DNA from: Actinorhabdospora filicis
GTDB taxonomy: Bacteria; Actinomycetota; Actinomycetes; Mycobacteriales; Micromonosporaceae
DNA length: 64,000 bases
Direction: 5' to 3'
Assembly (NCBI RefSeq): GCF_030269765.1
Contig: NZ_BSTX01000002.1
Span: forward strand, 527,281 to 591,280
Both the position numbers and the translations under genes were made by a program. Positions within the stretch are counted from its first letter, which is position 1, and each line of letters opens with the position of its first letter. The notes below the pieces were generated by a model. It was not told where the DNA came from, did not search any database, and saw only the letters and a list, made by a program, of their open reading frames with translations. This document shows, one piece after another, positions 1 through 9,012 of this stretch.

Positions 1-1
1 C

Positions 2-523
2 AGCGATCTGATCATGCTCCACCGCACGGCTACCGGAGTCGAGCTGCTGTCCTGGCGTGGAAGCAGCAGCTACGCCGTCGACCTGCCGGTGACGCTATGG
101 GCCTCGCCGTCCTGGACATTCGGCGCCACCCGACTCGTCGGTGTCTCGGATGTGACCGGCGACAAGCGCGATGATGTGGTCGTCATGCGTGACCTCGGTG
201 GCAACAACTTCACGTTCGAGGTGCTCAACGGAATTCCCGTCCAGACGCCCGAGGGCATCGTGGGTGGGCTCGCTGCACCAGTCAAGTGGTGGGACAGCCC
301 GGCCTCGGCTGCGATGAACCTCAGCACCGGGAAGCAGCTCTTGCTCGACGTCGACCTCGACGGTGACGCAGACCTGGCGATGCTGTGGCCCAAGCCCGGC
401 GGTGGTACGCAGCTGCTCTACCTCACTGCGAGCGGAGCGAAGTTCACCGGCGGCCCGTCGTGGATCCAGCTCTACGACTCCGGTACCAAGCCACTCGACA
501 TCACTCGCCTCACGGTCGCCTGA
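2..523 (+). CDS. FG-GAP/VCBS-repeat protein, C-terminal part (5' end outside window)
   Basis: The frame is open from base 2, so this is the end of a longer protein. About 173 residues are visible. Two FG-GAP/VCBS-like repeats can be read: SDVTGDKRDDVVVM (about residues 51-64) and DVDLDGDADLAMLW (about 116-129). These Asp-rich, calcium-loop-like segments are typical of beta-propeller proteins on the actinobacterial surface. The stop lies 38 bases before the GTG of the RHS toxin, on the same strand, so the two are probably co-transcribed. In actinomycetes RHS toxins often follow a secreted adhesin or scaffold protein. The role as an RHS companion is inferred from position. Confidence 0.75.
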   Translation, partial: SDLIMLHRTATGVELLSWRGSSSYAVDLPVTLWASPSWTFGATRLVGVSDVTGDKRDDVVVMRDLGGNNFTFEVLNGIPVQTPEGIVGGLAAPVKWWDSPASAAMNLSTGKQLLLDVDLDGDADLAMLWPKPGGGTQLLYLTASGAKFTGGPSWIQLYDSGTKPLDITRLTVA

Positions 524-561
524 CCGCCCAACCTGCCCAAAGCTCGTTTCGGAGGACCCCT

Positions 562-3500
562 GTGCCCGAAAAGCGTCTTCGACGACGTCTGTCCACACCC
601 GCCCGCCGACGCCTGAGGCGCATGAGAGTGCGTGCCCTCATTGCACCGAAGATCTCGCTGCCGGTGATGTCGCTGTTGCTCATCGTGGGATTGCTCCCTT
701 ACGTCGGCTCGGCCCTAGGCGACCTCTTCGAACCCAAGCCGGGCAACGAGCAGGAGTCGGTGCCCGGCGAGGACGCTCCAGTCGGGGAGACCGGTCCCGA
801 TGAGCTGGCCGGGTCTCGCCGGACTGAGGCCGGGCCGGCGGCCTGGCCGGCGGGCGGGAAGGCCACGGTTGATCTGCCCTCAGATGGATCACGGGTACGC
901 GCAGGAGACCTACCGATCTACTTGCGTGCAAAGGACGGTGCTGCGAGCACCGCGACGATTGAGCTCCGGGATCACGGCACTACGCAGTCCCTCGGCGTTA
1001 CCGGTCTGCTGATGGACGTCCAGTCGCAGCGCGATGTCGAGGTCACCGTGGACTATCGCGCCTTCTCCGGCGCGGTTGGCGGCGACTGGTCGCGGCGGCT
1101 GGCCGTCGTCCGGCTGACCGGCTGCCCTGTGTCGGCCGTCGTCGGGTGCACCTCCGAAGTGCTGCCGTCAGAAAACAACGCGAACTCACGCGCTCTGAGC
1201 ACGACTCTCGCCGCGGCTGCCGCGCCCCAGACCCTGGCGGTCACCGCGGAGACGTCCGGCGACTCTGGAACGTTCGCCGCCTCATCGCTCAAGCCCTCCG
1301 ATTCCTGGCGTGCGGGTACCGCCACCGGTGACTTCGGCTGGACGTACAACGTTGATCTCCCACCGAGCATCAACGGTCCTACGCCGGGCATCAAACTGTC
1401 GTACTCCTCGGCGGCGGCCGATGGGCAGACGGCGTCGACGAACAACCAGCCGTCATGGGTCGGATCGGGCTTCGACTACAGCACCGGCTACATCGAGCGA
1501 ACCTACAAAGGCTGCGTCGACGACACCGAAGGCTCGAACAACTCCACCAAGACCGGTGACCTCTGCTGGAGCGGCGACGAAATCGTCACACTTCGGCTTG
1601 GCGGCTCGGCCGCACAGCTGATCAAGGACGGGAAGACCTGGCGTCCCCGTACCGAAGACGGATCTCGCATCGAACAGCTGACGAACAAGGACTGGGCCAA
1701 CGGCGACAACGATGGCGAGTACTGGCGCGTCACCACCCCGAACGGCACCCAGTACTACTTCGGCCGCAACCAGCTCCCGGGATGGACGACCGGCGCGGCC
1801 GTCACCAACTCGACCTGGACCGTCCCCGTCTTCGGCAACCACACCGGCGAACAGTGCCATGCCGATGCGTTCAGCTCGTCGTGGTGCGACCAAGGATGGC
1901 GCTGGAACCTCGACTACGTCGTCGACGTGCACGGCAACACCATGTCGCTGTGGTACGACAAGGAGATCGACCGGTACGGGCGCAACAACGACGCCAACGC
2001 CGTCTCGACCTACGATCGCGGCGGATACGTCACCCGCATCGACTACGGGACCCGCTCGACCACGAGCTACGGCACCGCTCCCACACAGGTGTTCTTCGAC
2101 GTCGCCGACCGCTGCCTCGAAGGCAAGGCCTGCGACCCGACGAAAAAGGAGAACTGGGCGAACTGGCCCGACACTCCCTGGGACCTGAACTGCAAGACCG
2201 CTCCATGTGCAGGTAAGACGAGCCCCGCGTTCTTCACGACGAAGCGTCTAGCCAAGATCACCTCCAAGGTGAATCTCACCACCGGCACGCAAGTCGTGAA
2301 CACTTACGCACTACGGCACGCCTACATCGAGCCCGGCGACGGCACGCGCGCAGGTCTCTGGCTGGAGGGCATCACCCGAACCGGCTACCTCAACGGCTCG
2401 ACCATCACCGTCCCTGAGGTGACCTTCAAGGGCGTACAGCTGAACAACCGAGTGGACGGCGTGGACAACGCCCCGCCGATGAACTGGCCCCGCCTGCGCC
2501 GCATCGGACTGGAGACCGGCGGCGAGATCGTCGTTGACTACTCCGACCGCGATTGCACCCCTGCGACTCTGCCGGCCAAGGCGGAGACGAACAACAAGCG
2601 CTGCTACCCCATCTACTGGACCCGTCCCGGCCAGGTCAACGCCAAGGTCGACTGGTTCCACAAATACGTGGTCAACGCGGTCTACTCCAGCGACCCGTAC
2701 GGCAACGCGACCTCACAGATGGTGACCCGATACGAGTACCTCGGTGACCCCGCCTGGCGGCGCGCCGAGGAGAACGGCCTCACCCCGAAGGACAAGCTCA
2801 CCTACAGCGACTGGCGCGGCTACGAACGAGTCCGCACGATCATCGGCCAGAACGGCGATGAGATGAAGTCCGAAGTCCTCTACATGCGAGGCATGGACGG
2901 CGACATCCTCCCAGGCGGCTCCACACGCAGCGTCCAGGTCACCGACTCCCAGGGCAAGAAGGTGACCGACTCCAACTGGTTCGCCGGGATGAGCCGCGAG
3001 GAGACCATTTACAACACCGACGACGGAAGCGTCGTCAGCTCCACCATCAGCGATCCATGGGCAAGCGCGCCAACGGCGACACGCAAAATCGGCGACACCA
3101 CCGTGACGGCACGCTACATCTCCACCGATGGAAGCTGGATCCGTACGATGCTCGACGGTGGCCGGGCTCCCCGTGTCACCGGCAAGACCATGAAGTTCAA
3201 TGACCGCGGCCAGCCCTACCAAATCCATGATCTCGGGGATCTGGCGGTCGCCGGCGACGATAAGTGCACGACGACGACGTACATCGAGAACACCAGCGCC
3301 TGGATTCGTGACCTGCCGCAGGAGGTCACGACCACTGCGCTCCCATGCGGCACGAACCCGGCCAAGCGCGATGACGTCATCTCGGTGGAACGCAGCCTCT
3401 ATGACGGGTTGGCCTACGGGGCCACCCCCACCAAGGGCCTCATCACCGAAGGTCAGCTGGCCAGCGACTGGTCTGCGGCGAGCGGTGCGACCTTCAAAAC

Positions 3501-6500
3501 GAAGGCAAAGACCCAGTACGACACGCACGGGCGTGTGACCAAGTCGTGGGATGTACTCAACAGGCCGACGACCACTGTCTACACGCCGACCAGCGGTGGA
3601 CCCGTGACGAAGATCGTGACGATCAACGCCGCGAACCACCCCACGACGACTGTGACCGATGGCGTGTTCGGCCTGCCCGTGACGGTCACCGACGCCAACT
3701 CCAAGACGACCCAGTACGCATACGACGGGCTCGGGAGACTCATCAAGGGGTGGACGCCCGGGCGCGCCAAGACCGACACACCCGATGTCGAGCACGACTA
3801 CATCCTCAAAGCCGGAACGGCTCCCGCGGTCGGTACCAAGAAGTTGCTGTGGAACGGCAAGGCCGCGACCGCGTACACCATCTATGACGGTCTCGGCCGC
3901 GAACGCCAGACACAGTCTCCCTCACCTGCCGGTGGGCGCGTCCTTACGGACGTCTTCTACAACACCGCTGGCAAGGTGGTCCTGCGTTACGGCGCCTACT
4001 ACAACAGTGACAAGCCCAGCACGACACCCTTCACCGCGACGGATGGCACGCTCGTTCCGAACCAGCACGCCACCGGCTACGACGGTGCAGGCCGCCTCAC
4101 CGCCGACATCTTCCAGCCCTTCGGGAAGGAAGCCTGGCGGGCCAGCACGATCTATCACGGTGACAGCGAAGACTCGGTTCCTCCCGCAGGCGGGTCTGCC
4201 ATCACAACGATCAAGGACGCGCTTGGACGCGCCACCGAGATCCGCTACTACGACGGCTCGTCCCTGACCGCCTCCTACATTGCCACGCGCTACGGATACG
4301 ACTCGCAAAACCGGATCCGCAGCGTCACCGATGCTGCCGGGAACCAGTGGAAGTACACCTACGACTTCCGCGGCCGGATGGAGATGACCGAGGACCCCGA
4401 CAAGGGCAAGTCCGTCATGACCTATGACGACGCCGGCCGCCTCCTGACCACCACCGACGACCGCGGCACAACACTGGCGACCACTTGGGACGCACTCGAC
4501 CGCAAGACGAGTGTTCGCCTGGGATCGGCGACGGGGACCGAACTCGCGAAATGGGTATACGACACCGTCGCCAAAGGACAGCTGACCTCCTCCACCAGCT
4601 TCCACGACGGTGCGGCATACGTGAAAGCCGTGCAGAAGTACGACAACGCGTATCGCCCGCTGCAGAGCTCGGTCACCATCCCCACTGCCGAAGGCAACCT
4701 CGCGGGTACCTACACGACCTACCAGTCCTACTTCGCCGACGGCACGCCACAAACCACGACGCTACCGGCGATGGGAGGCCTTCCTGAGGAGCTCCTCCAG
4801 TACGTCTACGACGACTACGGGCTCCCCAAGCAGCTGGTAAGCGACCAAACGACCGGCGGCCACTACGTGACCGACACACGCTATGACGCACTGTCGGCCG
4901 TCACTCAGTTCACGCTCGCCGAAGACGCCCAAGGATCGAAGCGGCTCTACCGCAACTTCACCTACGAGCCCGGAACGAACCGGCTGGCCTCCAGCTCGAC
5001 CTCTCGTTCGACCGGCACCCCGAACGTCCTGTCAGAGATCAAGTACACCTACGACGCCACAGGCAACGTCCTCTCCATTGGCGACACGCCGGCGGAGAAC
5101 TCGGCAGCCGATGACGTGCAGTGCTTCAAGTACGACGGCTACCGACGCCTCAAGACCGCTTGGACCAGCAACGCCAAGACCTGCGGCGACAGCGCGACCA
5201 AGGAGGACGTGGGCGGAACGGCACCGTACTGGCAGTCCTGGACCTTCGACTCTGTGGGCAACCGACTGAGCGAAACCGACCACCTCAACGGCTCGGAGAC
5301 CATCTACAGCCGTGAGGGGGCCGACAAGACCCGCGCCCATGCGGTGGCCACCGCCAAGACCACCATGGCGAGCGGCAGCAGCAAGACCGACGTGTACGGG
5401 TACGACGAAATCGGCAACACCATCAGCCGAGCTTCTGCGCAGGGACAGCAGAAACTCACGTGGAACCCAGAAGGACGTCTCGATACGCTGACCGTTGCGG
5501 CCAAGACGACCTCCTTCGTCTACGACGCCGATGGAGCACGACTCGTCCGCACCGACCCCGACGGGTCGAAGAAGCTGTTCCTCGGAGACACCGACCTCAC
5601 CTCCTCCAAGGGCGCCAGCGTCGTGACGGGCAACCGTTACTACTCCTGGAACGGGCAGACGGTCGCGGTCCGGGCTTCGAACGGCAAACTCACCTGGCAG
5701 GTCTCCGATCACCACGGAACCGCGAGCCTGTCGGTCGACGCCGCGACCCTCTCCTTCACCTACCGGCGAACCACTCCGTATGGCGAGGACCGAGGCGCCT
5801 CCGCGGCGAACTGGCCTGACGCGCGCGGTTTCCTCGGCGGAGAGCAGGACTCCAGTGGCTTGACCCACATCGGGGCACGCGAGTACGACCCCAACCTGGG
5901 GAGCTTCATCTCCGTCGACCCGCTGATCGACCCTGCCGATCCTCAGCAACTGCACGGATACCTGTACGCCAACGGCAATCCCGTTACCTTGAGCGATCCC
6001 ACCGGTCTTTCGCCTAATGGAGTTGGCGGTATCGTTGTAGGGAAGGTCCAAGGGGTATTTGTTCGATACAATGGAGATGGTCCGAAGCCGCCACCGGGTG
6101 CGCCAACTGGAAATGGCTGGGACTGGTTCCTTGGAGTAAGTGGAAAAACTACCTATACCGAGGGTGGCATTACCACCGTCATTTGGTACTCGGAATGGTG
6201 GTGGTGCAACGCCGATAGTAGTGTCTGTGCGGGTCAAGTTCAGGAAGACGGCACGGCGGCTGTCATCACATTCACCACCACGGACAAGGTCAGTAGGTTT
6301 GTTGCACCCACACCTTATGGTCCATACGCTCCGGGTAAAGAGCCGAGCACACCGAAGCCGCAGCCGGGCTGCTACAGCGATGGCAACGGTGGGTCATTCG
6401 TCGTCAACGACGATGGCTCCACAGTTCAGAACGCTCCCCCGGAGGCCGCACAGCCACCGCCAACCTGTGGTTTCTGGGACTTCAAGTGCGGCTGGAACGA

Positions 6501-6981
6501 TCCAACAGCATGGTGGCGCGGAAACAAGGCTTGGGTTTCCGGCGGTGTGGCGGTCATCGGCGCTGGAACCTGCCTGTTCACGGCAGGTGTCGGCTGTGCG
6601 GCAGTCGGATGGGCAGGTCTTCTAACAGCAGCAGCCGATAAGGGCATGGACGCCCTAGATAACTACAACTACTATGGCTACAGTGCGGCCGGAGCTTTCG
6701 CTTCATGGGGTCTGTCAATGAGTATCGATGTCGGACTCATGGCTATCCCAGGTGCACGAATGCTTCCTGGTGAGCTCGCGAAGGCGGGCTATAAGAACGC
6801 CGCGCACACCTTCTCAGTGGCGAACGAATTTGTGCCGCTTGCGGCTCAGCTGAGTACGGCGTCCGGAGTGAACAGATTCGCAGCCAGGAATATTTTCGAT
6901 GCTACTATGTTGTCCGGTGGCATATCGGATACGCCGCTGAACACGGCACTCGCCCCGCAGAACTGGTGGCGACCGAATTAG
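562..6981 (+). CDS. Exported RHS-repeat polymorphic toxin, 2139 aa
   Basis: The frame opens further upstream, but the best start is GTG 562: GGAGGA lies 5 bases before it and it follows the preceding stop. Residues 1-55 are Arg-rich, then hydrophobic (a signal or anchor segment ending near VGSALGD). A long beta-rich RHS/YD shell follows, with many units such as YAYDGLGRL and YTYDFRGRM. The RHS core-associated motif spans about 1756-1817 (GLTHIGAREYDPNLGSF, then YANGNPVTLSDPTGLS). The last ~320 residues are a variable tip with a Gly/Ala-rich hydrophobic stretch (AVIGAGTCLFTAGVGCAAVG), which could insert in membranes, and no nuclease motif I recognise. By family the shell encloses and delivers the tip. 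The toxic activity is unknown. Confidence 0.85.
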   Translation: MPEKRLRRRLSTPARRRLRRMRVRALIAPKISLPVMSLLLIVGLLPYVGSALGDLFEPKPGNEQESVPGEDAPVGETGPDELAGSRRTEAGPAAWPAGGKATVDLPSDGSRVRAGDLPIYLRAKDGAASTATIELRDHGTTQSLGVTGLLMDVQSQRDVEVTVDYRAFSGAVGGDWSRRLAVVRLTGCPVSAVVGCTSEVLPSENNANSRALSTTLAAAAAPQTLAVTAETSGDSGTFAASSLKPSDSWRAGTATGDFGWTYNVDLPPSINGPTPGIKLSYSSAAADGQTASTNNQPSWVGSGFDYSTGYIERTYKGCVDDTEGSNNSTKTGDLCWSGDEIVTLRLGGSAAQLIKDGKTWRPRTEDGSRIEQLTNKDWANGDNDGEYWRVTTPNGTQYYFGRNQLPGWTTGAAVTNSTWTVPVFGNHTGEQCHADAFSSSWCDQGWRWNLDYVVDVHGNTMSLWYDKEIDRYGRNNDANAVSTYDRGGYVTRIDYGTRSTTSYGTAPTQVFFDVADRCLEGKACDPTKKENWANWPDTPWDLNCKTAPCAGKTSPAFFTTKRLAKITSKVNLTTGTQVVNTYALRHAYIEPGDGTRAGLWLEGITRTGYLNGSTITVPEVTFKGVQLNNRVDGVDNAPPMNWPRLRRIGLETGGEIVVDYSDRDCTPATLPAKAETNNKRCYPIYWTRPGQVNAKVDWFHKYVVNAVYSSDPYGNATSQMVTRYEYLGDPAWRRAEENGLTPKDKLTYSDWRGYERVRTIIGQNGDEMKSEVLYMRGMDGDILPGGSTRSVQVTDSQGKKVTDSNWFAGMSREETIYNTDDGSVVSSTISDPWASAPTATRKIGDTTVTARYISTDGSWIRTMLDGGRAPRVTGKTMKFNDRGQPYQIHDLGDLAVAGDDKCTTTTYIENTSAWIRDLPQEVTTTALPCGTNPAKRDDVISVERSLYDGLAYGATPTKGLITEGQLASDWSAASGATFKTKAKTQYDTHGRVTKSWDVLNRPTTTVYTPTSGGPVTKIVTINAANHPTTTVTDGVFGLPVTVTDANSKTTQYAYDGLGRLIKGWTPGRAKTDTPDVEHDYILKAGTAPAVGTKKLLWNGKAATAYTIYDGLGRERQTQSPSPAGGRVLTDVFYNTAGKVVLRYGAYYNSDKPSTTPFTATDGTLVPNQHATGYDGAGRLTADIFQPFGKEAWRASTIYHGDSEDSVPPAGGSAITTIKDALGRATEIRYYDGSSLTASYIATRYGYDSQNRIRSVTDAAGNQWKYTYDFRGRMEMTEDPDKGKSVMTYDDAGRLLTTTDDRGTTLATTWDALDRKTSVRLGSATGTELAKWVYDTVAKGQLTSSTSFHDGAAYVKAVQKYDNAYRPLQSSVTIPTAEGNLAGTYTTYQSYFADGTPQTTTLPAMGGLPEELLQYVYDDYGLPKQLVSDQTTGGHYVTDTRYDALSAVTQFTLAEDAQGSKRLYRNFTYEPGTNRLASSSTSRSTGTPNVLSEIKYTYDATGNVLSIGDTPAENSAADDVQCFKYDGYRRLKTAWTSNAKTCGDSATKEDVGGTAPYWQSWTFDSVGNRLSETDHLNGSETIYSREGADKTRAHAVATAKTTMASGSSKTDVYGYDEIGNTISRASAQGQQKLTWNPEGRLDTLTVAAKTTSFVYDADGARLVRTDPDGSKKLFLGDTDLTSSKGASVVTGNRYYSWNGQTVAVRASNGKLTWQVSDHHGTASLSVDAATLSFTYRRTTPYGEDRGASAANWPDARGFLGGEQDSSGLTHIGAREYDPNLGSFISVDPLIDPADPQQLHGYLYANGNPVTLSDPTGLSPNGVGGIVVGKVQGVFVRYNGDGPKPPPGAPTGNGWDWFLGVSGKTTYTEGGITTVIWYSEWWWCNADSSVCAGQVQEDGTAAVITFTTTDKVSRFVAPTPYGPYAPGKEPSTPKPQPGCYSDGNGGSFVVNDDGSTVQNAPPEAAQPPPTCGFWDFKCGWNDPTAWWRGNKAWVSGGVAVIGAGTCLFTAGVGCAAVGWAGLLTAAADKGMDALDNYNYYGYSAAGAFASWGLSMSIDVGLMAIPGARMLPGELAKAGYKNAAHTFSVANEFVPLAAQLSTASGVNRFAARNIFDATMLSGGISDTPLNTALAPQNWWRPN

Positions 6982-6994
6982 GGAGGGGCCCATC

Positions 6995-7261
6995 ATGGCG
7001 AGGCCAGCCGGAACCGCAGGAAACTTCTATGACATGGTGCAGTGGTTCCGGCGTAGGCCTCCGAGGTGGCGCTATCCGCTCATGTTGGCCGCGCTTCTCC
7101 CCGGTGTCGGAGCTATGTTGTTCGTAGCGCTCAATAATCCGACGTCATTCGGCCAGTTGTTGCTTGTGGCAATACCGATGATCTTCTCGCTCGTGATGCT
7201 CGTAGTTTCCATCCTGGTGTTGATGAGCTACGCGGGAATCGGGTATCGATACGACGACTAG
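6995..7261 (+). CDS. Small two-helix membrane protein, candidate immunity protein for the upstream RHS toxin
   Basis: 88 residues; start ATG 6995 with GGGAGGGG just upstream, 13 bases after the RHS stop. Two hydrophobic segments are visible: about 28-47 (LMLAALLPGVGAMLFVAL) and 55-78 (LLLVAIPMIFSLVMLVVSIL). A basic N-terminus (RRRPPRW) comes first and GYRYDD ends it. The codon choice is more AT-rich than in the RHS shell, as is usual for exchangeable toxin tips and immunity genes. A membrane immunity protein would fit a membrane-acting tip. The immunity role is inferred only from position, size and topology; I recognise no family. Confidence 0.6.
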   Translation: MARPAGTAGNFYDMVQWFRRRPPRWRYPLMLAALLPGVGAMLFVALNNPTSFGQLLLVAIPMIFSLVMLVVSILVLMSYAGIGYRYDD

Positions 7262-7804
7262 TCTGACGGGTTGTGCGTACGTTGAGAGTTGTCGTTAATT
7301 GGCTACTTTCGCGTATTTCAGTCCGATGGACGTGCTTTCGAGCGTCGGAGTTTTGGCCTTAGCTGGAACGTCTCCTACCCAAGGTGGCCATGGTTCACCC
7401 AATTTATTGGGTGAACCATGGCCACCTTGCCATACCCTTTCGAAAGCGTCTCTGGAGGCGGCCGCAGAAAAGACACGGACTGCATGAGTTCGTTGAGGCT
7501 GTAGGCGACGCCAGCATGAGACGGTGGTTGGTTACGTCGGCATTTGGTCGCTTCAGCCTTCCCCACAAGTGTCCAAAGACAGGCCCGCCATTGATCGTGA
7601 TCTAGTGTCGCCACGGCCGTGTTGTGAGCGCTGTCTTGCCTCAAGTGATCGATTGCCTCTCCCCACCGACGTCGATATTGGGGGTCCACTGCCTTACTTG
7701 GGGCGCACGTACGAAACCCATACTGAGCCTCCTGGACCGTCGGCACAGATCTCGACGAAACGCTGGCAGCCCTGGGCCACCTGACACCGACGCGTCGATG
7801 GCGG
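7262..7804. other. Intergenic, about 540 bp, with a large inverted repeat and no convincing gene
   Basis: No frame here has a credible start or recognisable product. Base composition is lower in GC than the flanks. It holds the 23-bp-arm inverted repeat at 7381-7428. The minus frame runs open through much of it and continues the frame of the downstream monooxygenase gene, which could be decayed coding sequence, but I cannot assign it to a family. Confidence 0.5.
7381..7428. repeat. Perfect inverted repeat, 23-bp arms with a 2-nt centre
   Basis: The left arm (7381-7403) begins AAGGTGGCCATGG and ends CACCCAAT; the right arm (7406-7428) is its exact reverse complement; the centre is TT. No T-tract follows on either strand, so it is not a textbook terminator, although it lies about 120 bp after the RHS/immunity operon. 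It could be a transcript barrier, a cruciform, or two mobile-element ends brought together. Confidence 0.85.
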
Positions 7805-7821
7805 CTAGCCGCCATCGACGC
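7792..7821. repeat. 30-bp perfect palindrome across the monooxygenase stop codon
   Basis: GCGTCGATGGCGGCT (7792-7806) is followed at once by its exact reverse complement (7807-7821). The TAG stop of the minus-strand monooxygenase gene (7805-7807) is at its centre. In RNA it would form a strong hairpin at the 3' end of the MFS-monooxygenase transcript, so it may act as a terminator or protect the 3' end. Confidence 0.75.
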
Positions 7822-9001
7822 CATAGCTGGGCAGGTCGATGGCATCGGCCGGTGGGTTGGTGAACCGCGTGGTGAGTCGCCCGATCCTGGGGTTGGCGGC
7901 CACACGCGCGGCGGTGTGGAGGAGCCGGATGCCGGTCCGGGTCTTCGGCGCGGCCAGGCGGGGCGCCAGCGCGGAGACGTTCTGGGCCTGCTCGACGTAG
8001 GGCCGCATGATCGCCTCGTAGGCGTCGAAGGCCTCGCGGTGGTCGGGGTGGCGGGCGAGTTCACCGGCGAGGACGTAGGCGCCGACGAGGGCGAGGCTGG
8101 TGCCCATGCCGCTGAGCGGGGAGGCGCAGTAGGCGGCGTCGCCGAGGGCGGCGATGCGTCCGCGTGACCACCGGTCGAGGCGCATCTGCCCGATGGACTC
8201 GAAGTAGAAGTCGTCGGAGTCGCCCATGGCGTCCAGGACGCGTGGTGTCTCCCAGCCGGCGTCGGCGTAGTGGCCGCGCAGGAACTCGTGCTGCGCCGAC
8301 AGGGGCTGCCGGTCGAGGCCGCCTTGCGGGTGCAGGAAGGACAGTGAGGCGCGGGTGGTGCCCAGGTTGTCCGGGCGCAGCAGGACGACGCGTCGCCCCG
8401 GTGCGTTGTACCAGCGCGCCCAGTTGCCGTCGGTCTCGGCGCGGGGGATGGTGAAGTAGGCGGTGTAGAGGCCGAAGGAGCGGGTGCGGGCGATGTCGGC
8501 GAAGACGAGATCGCGGGTGCGGGAGCGGAACCCCTCGGCGAGGACGACGAGATCGAACCGCCGCCCGGCGCCGCGGCGGAAGGTCACGTCCACGCCGTCG
8601 CCGCTGTCGCTGAGCCCGGTGATCTCGTCGCCGAAGATGTACTCGGTCGTGTCGCGGGTGTGCTGGTAGAGCAGGTCGGCAAGCTCGCCGCGCAGGAGTT
8701 CGAGTTCGGTGACGAATCCGTCGCCGTTGAGGGATTCGCTGCCGAAGGACGCGCGGACGTGGTTGCGGCCGTCGACGAAGTGGAGTCCGGCCTCGTGGGT
8801 GGTGCGGGCGCGGGCGGCCGGTTCGAGGCCCATGCGTTCGATGACGGTGCGCCCGGCGCCGCGCAGGTCTACGGTTTGCCCGCCGAGGCGTAACCGGGGC
8901 GCGCGTTCGATGACGGTGGCGGTCATGCCGTGGTGGTGGAGCCAGTGGGCGAGGGCGGGTCCGGCGATGCTGGCGCCGGAGATCAGGACGTGGCGGGACA
9001 T
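7805..9001 (-). CDS. FAD-dependent monooxygenase (aromatic hydroxylase / TetX-like class)
   Basis: 398 residues. Start ATG 9001 is chosen because GAGGAGG lies 6 bases upstream; an ATG at 9016 would overlap the upstream stop. The N-terminal Rossmann FAD site is clear (VLISGASIAGPALAHWLHHHG, residues ~4-24, GxSxAG variant of GxGxxG). An RG-containing segment (LLRGELADLL) and the second FAD motif GDAAYCASPLSGMGTSLAL (GD...P..G.G) follow. The family adds one oxygen atom to aromatic or polyketide-like substrates using NAD(P)H. It lies 11 bases after the MFS exporter, so the pair reads as a drug modification/efflux operon, probably under the divergent MarR protein. The substrate is not deducible. 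Confidence 0.9.
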   Translation of the reverse strand: MSRHVLISGASIAGPALAHWLHHHGMTATVIERAPRLRLGGQTVDLRGAGRTVIERMGLEPAARARTTHEAGLHFVDGRNHVRASFGSESLNGDGFVTELELLRGELADLLYQHTRDTTEYIFGDEITGLSDSGDGVDVTFRRGAGRRFDLVVLAEGFRSRTRDLVFADIARTRSFGLYTAYFTIPRAETDGNWARWYNAPGRRVVLLRPDNLGTTRASLSFLHPQGGLDRQPLSAQHEFLRGHYADAGWETPRVLDAMGDSDDFYFESIGQMRLDRWSRGRIAALGDAAYCASPLSGMGTSLALVGAYVLAGELARHPDHREAFDAYEAIMRPYVEQAQNVSALAPRLAAPKTRTGIRLLHTAARVAANPRIGRLTTRFTNPPADAIDLPSYGVDGG

Positions 9002-9012
9002 GGGGGTCCTCC

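Noticed and set aside
385..561. Longer N-terminus of the first RHS protein
   Set aside because: It would overlap the end of the FG-GAP gene and lacks a ribosome site; GTG 562 has GGAGGA.
7375..7804. Possible IS or gene remnant in the minus frame
   Set aside because: The translated segment shows no transposase motif; only the inverted repeat is reportable.
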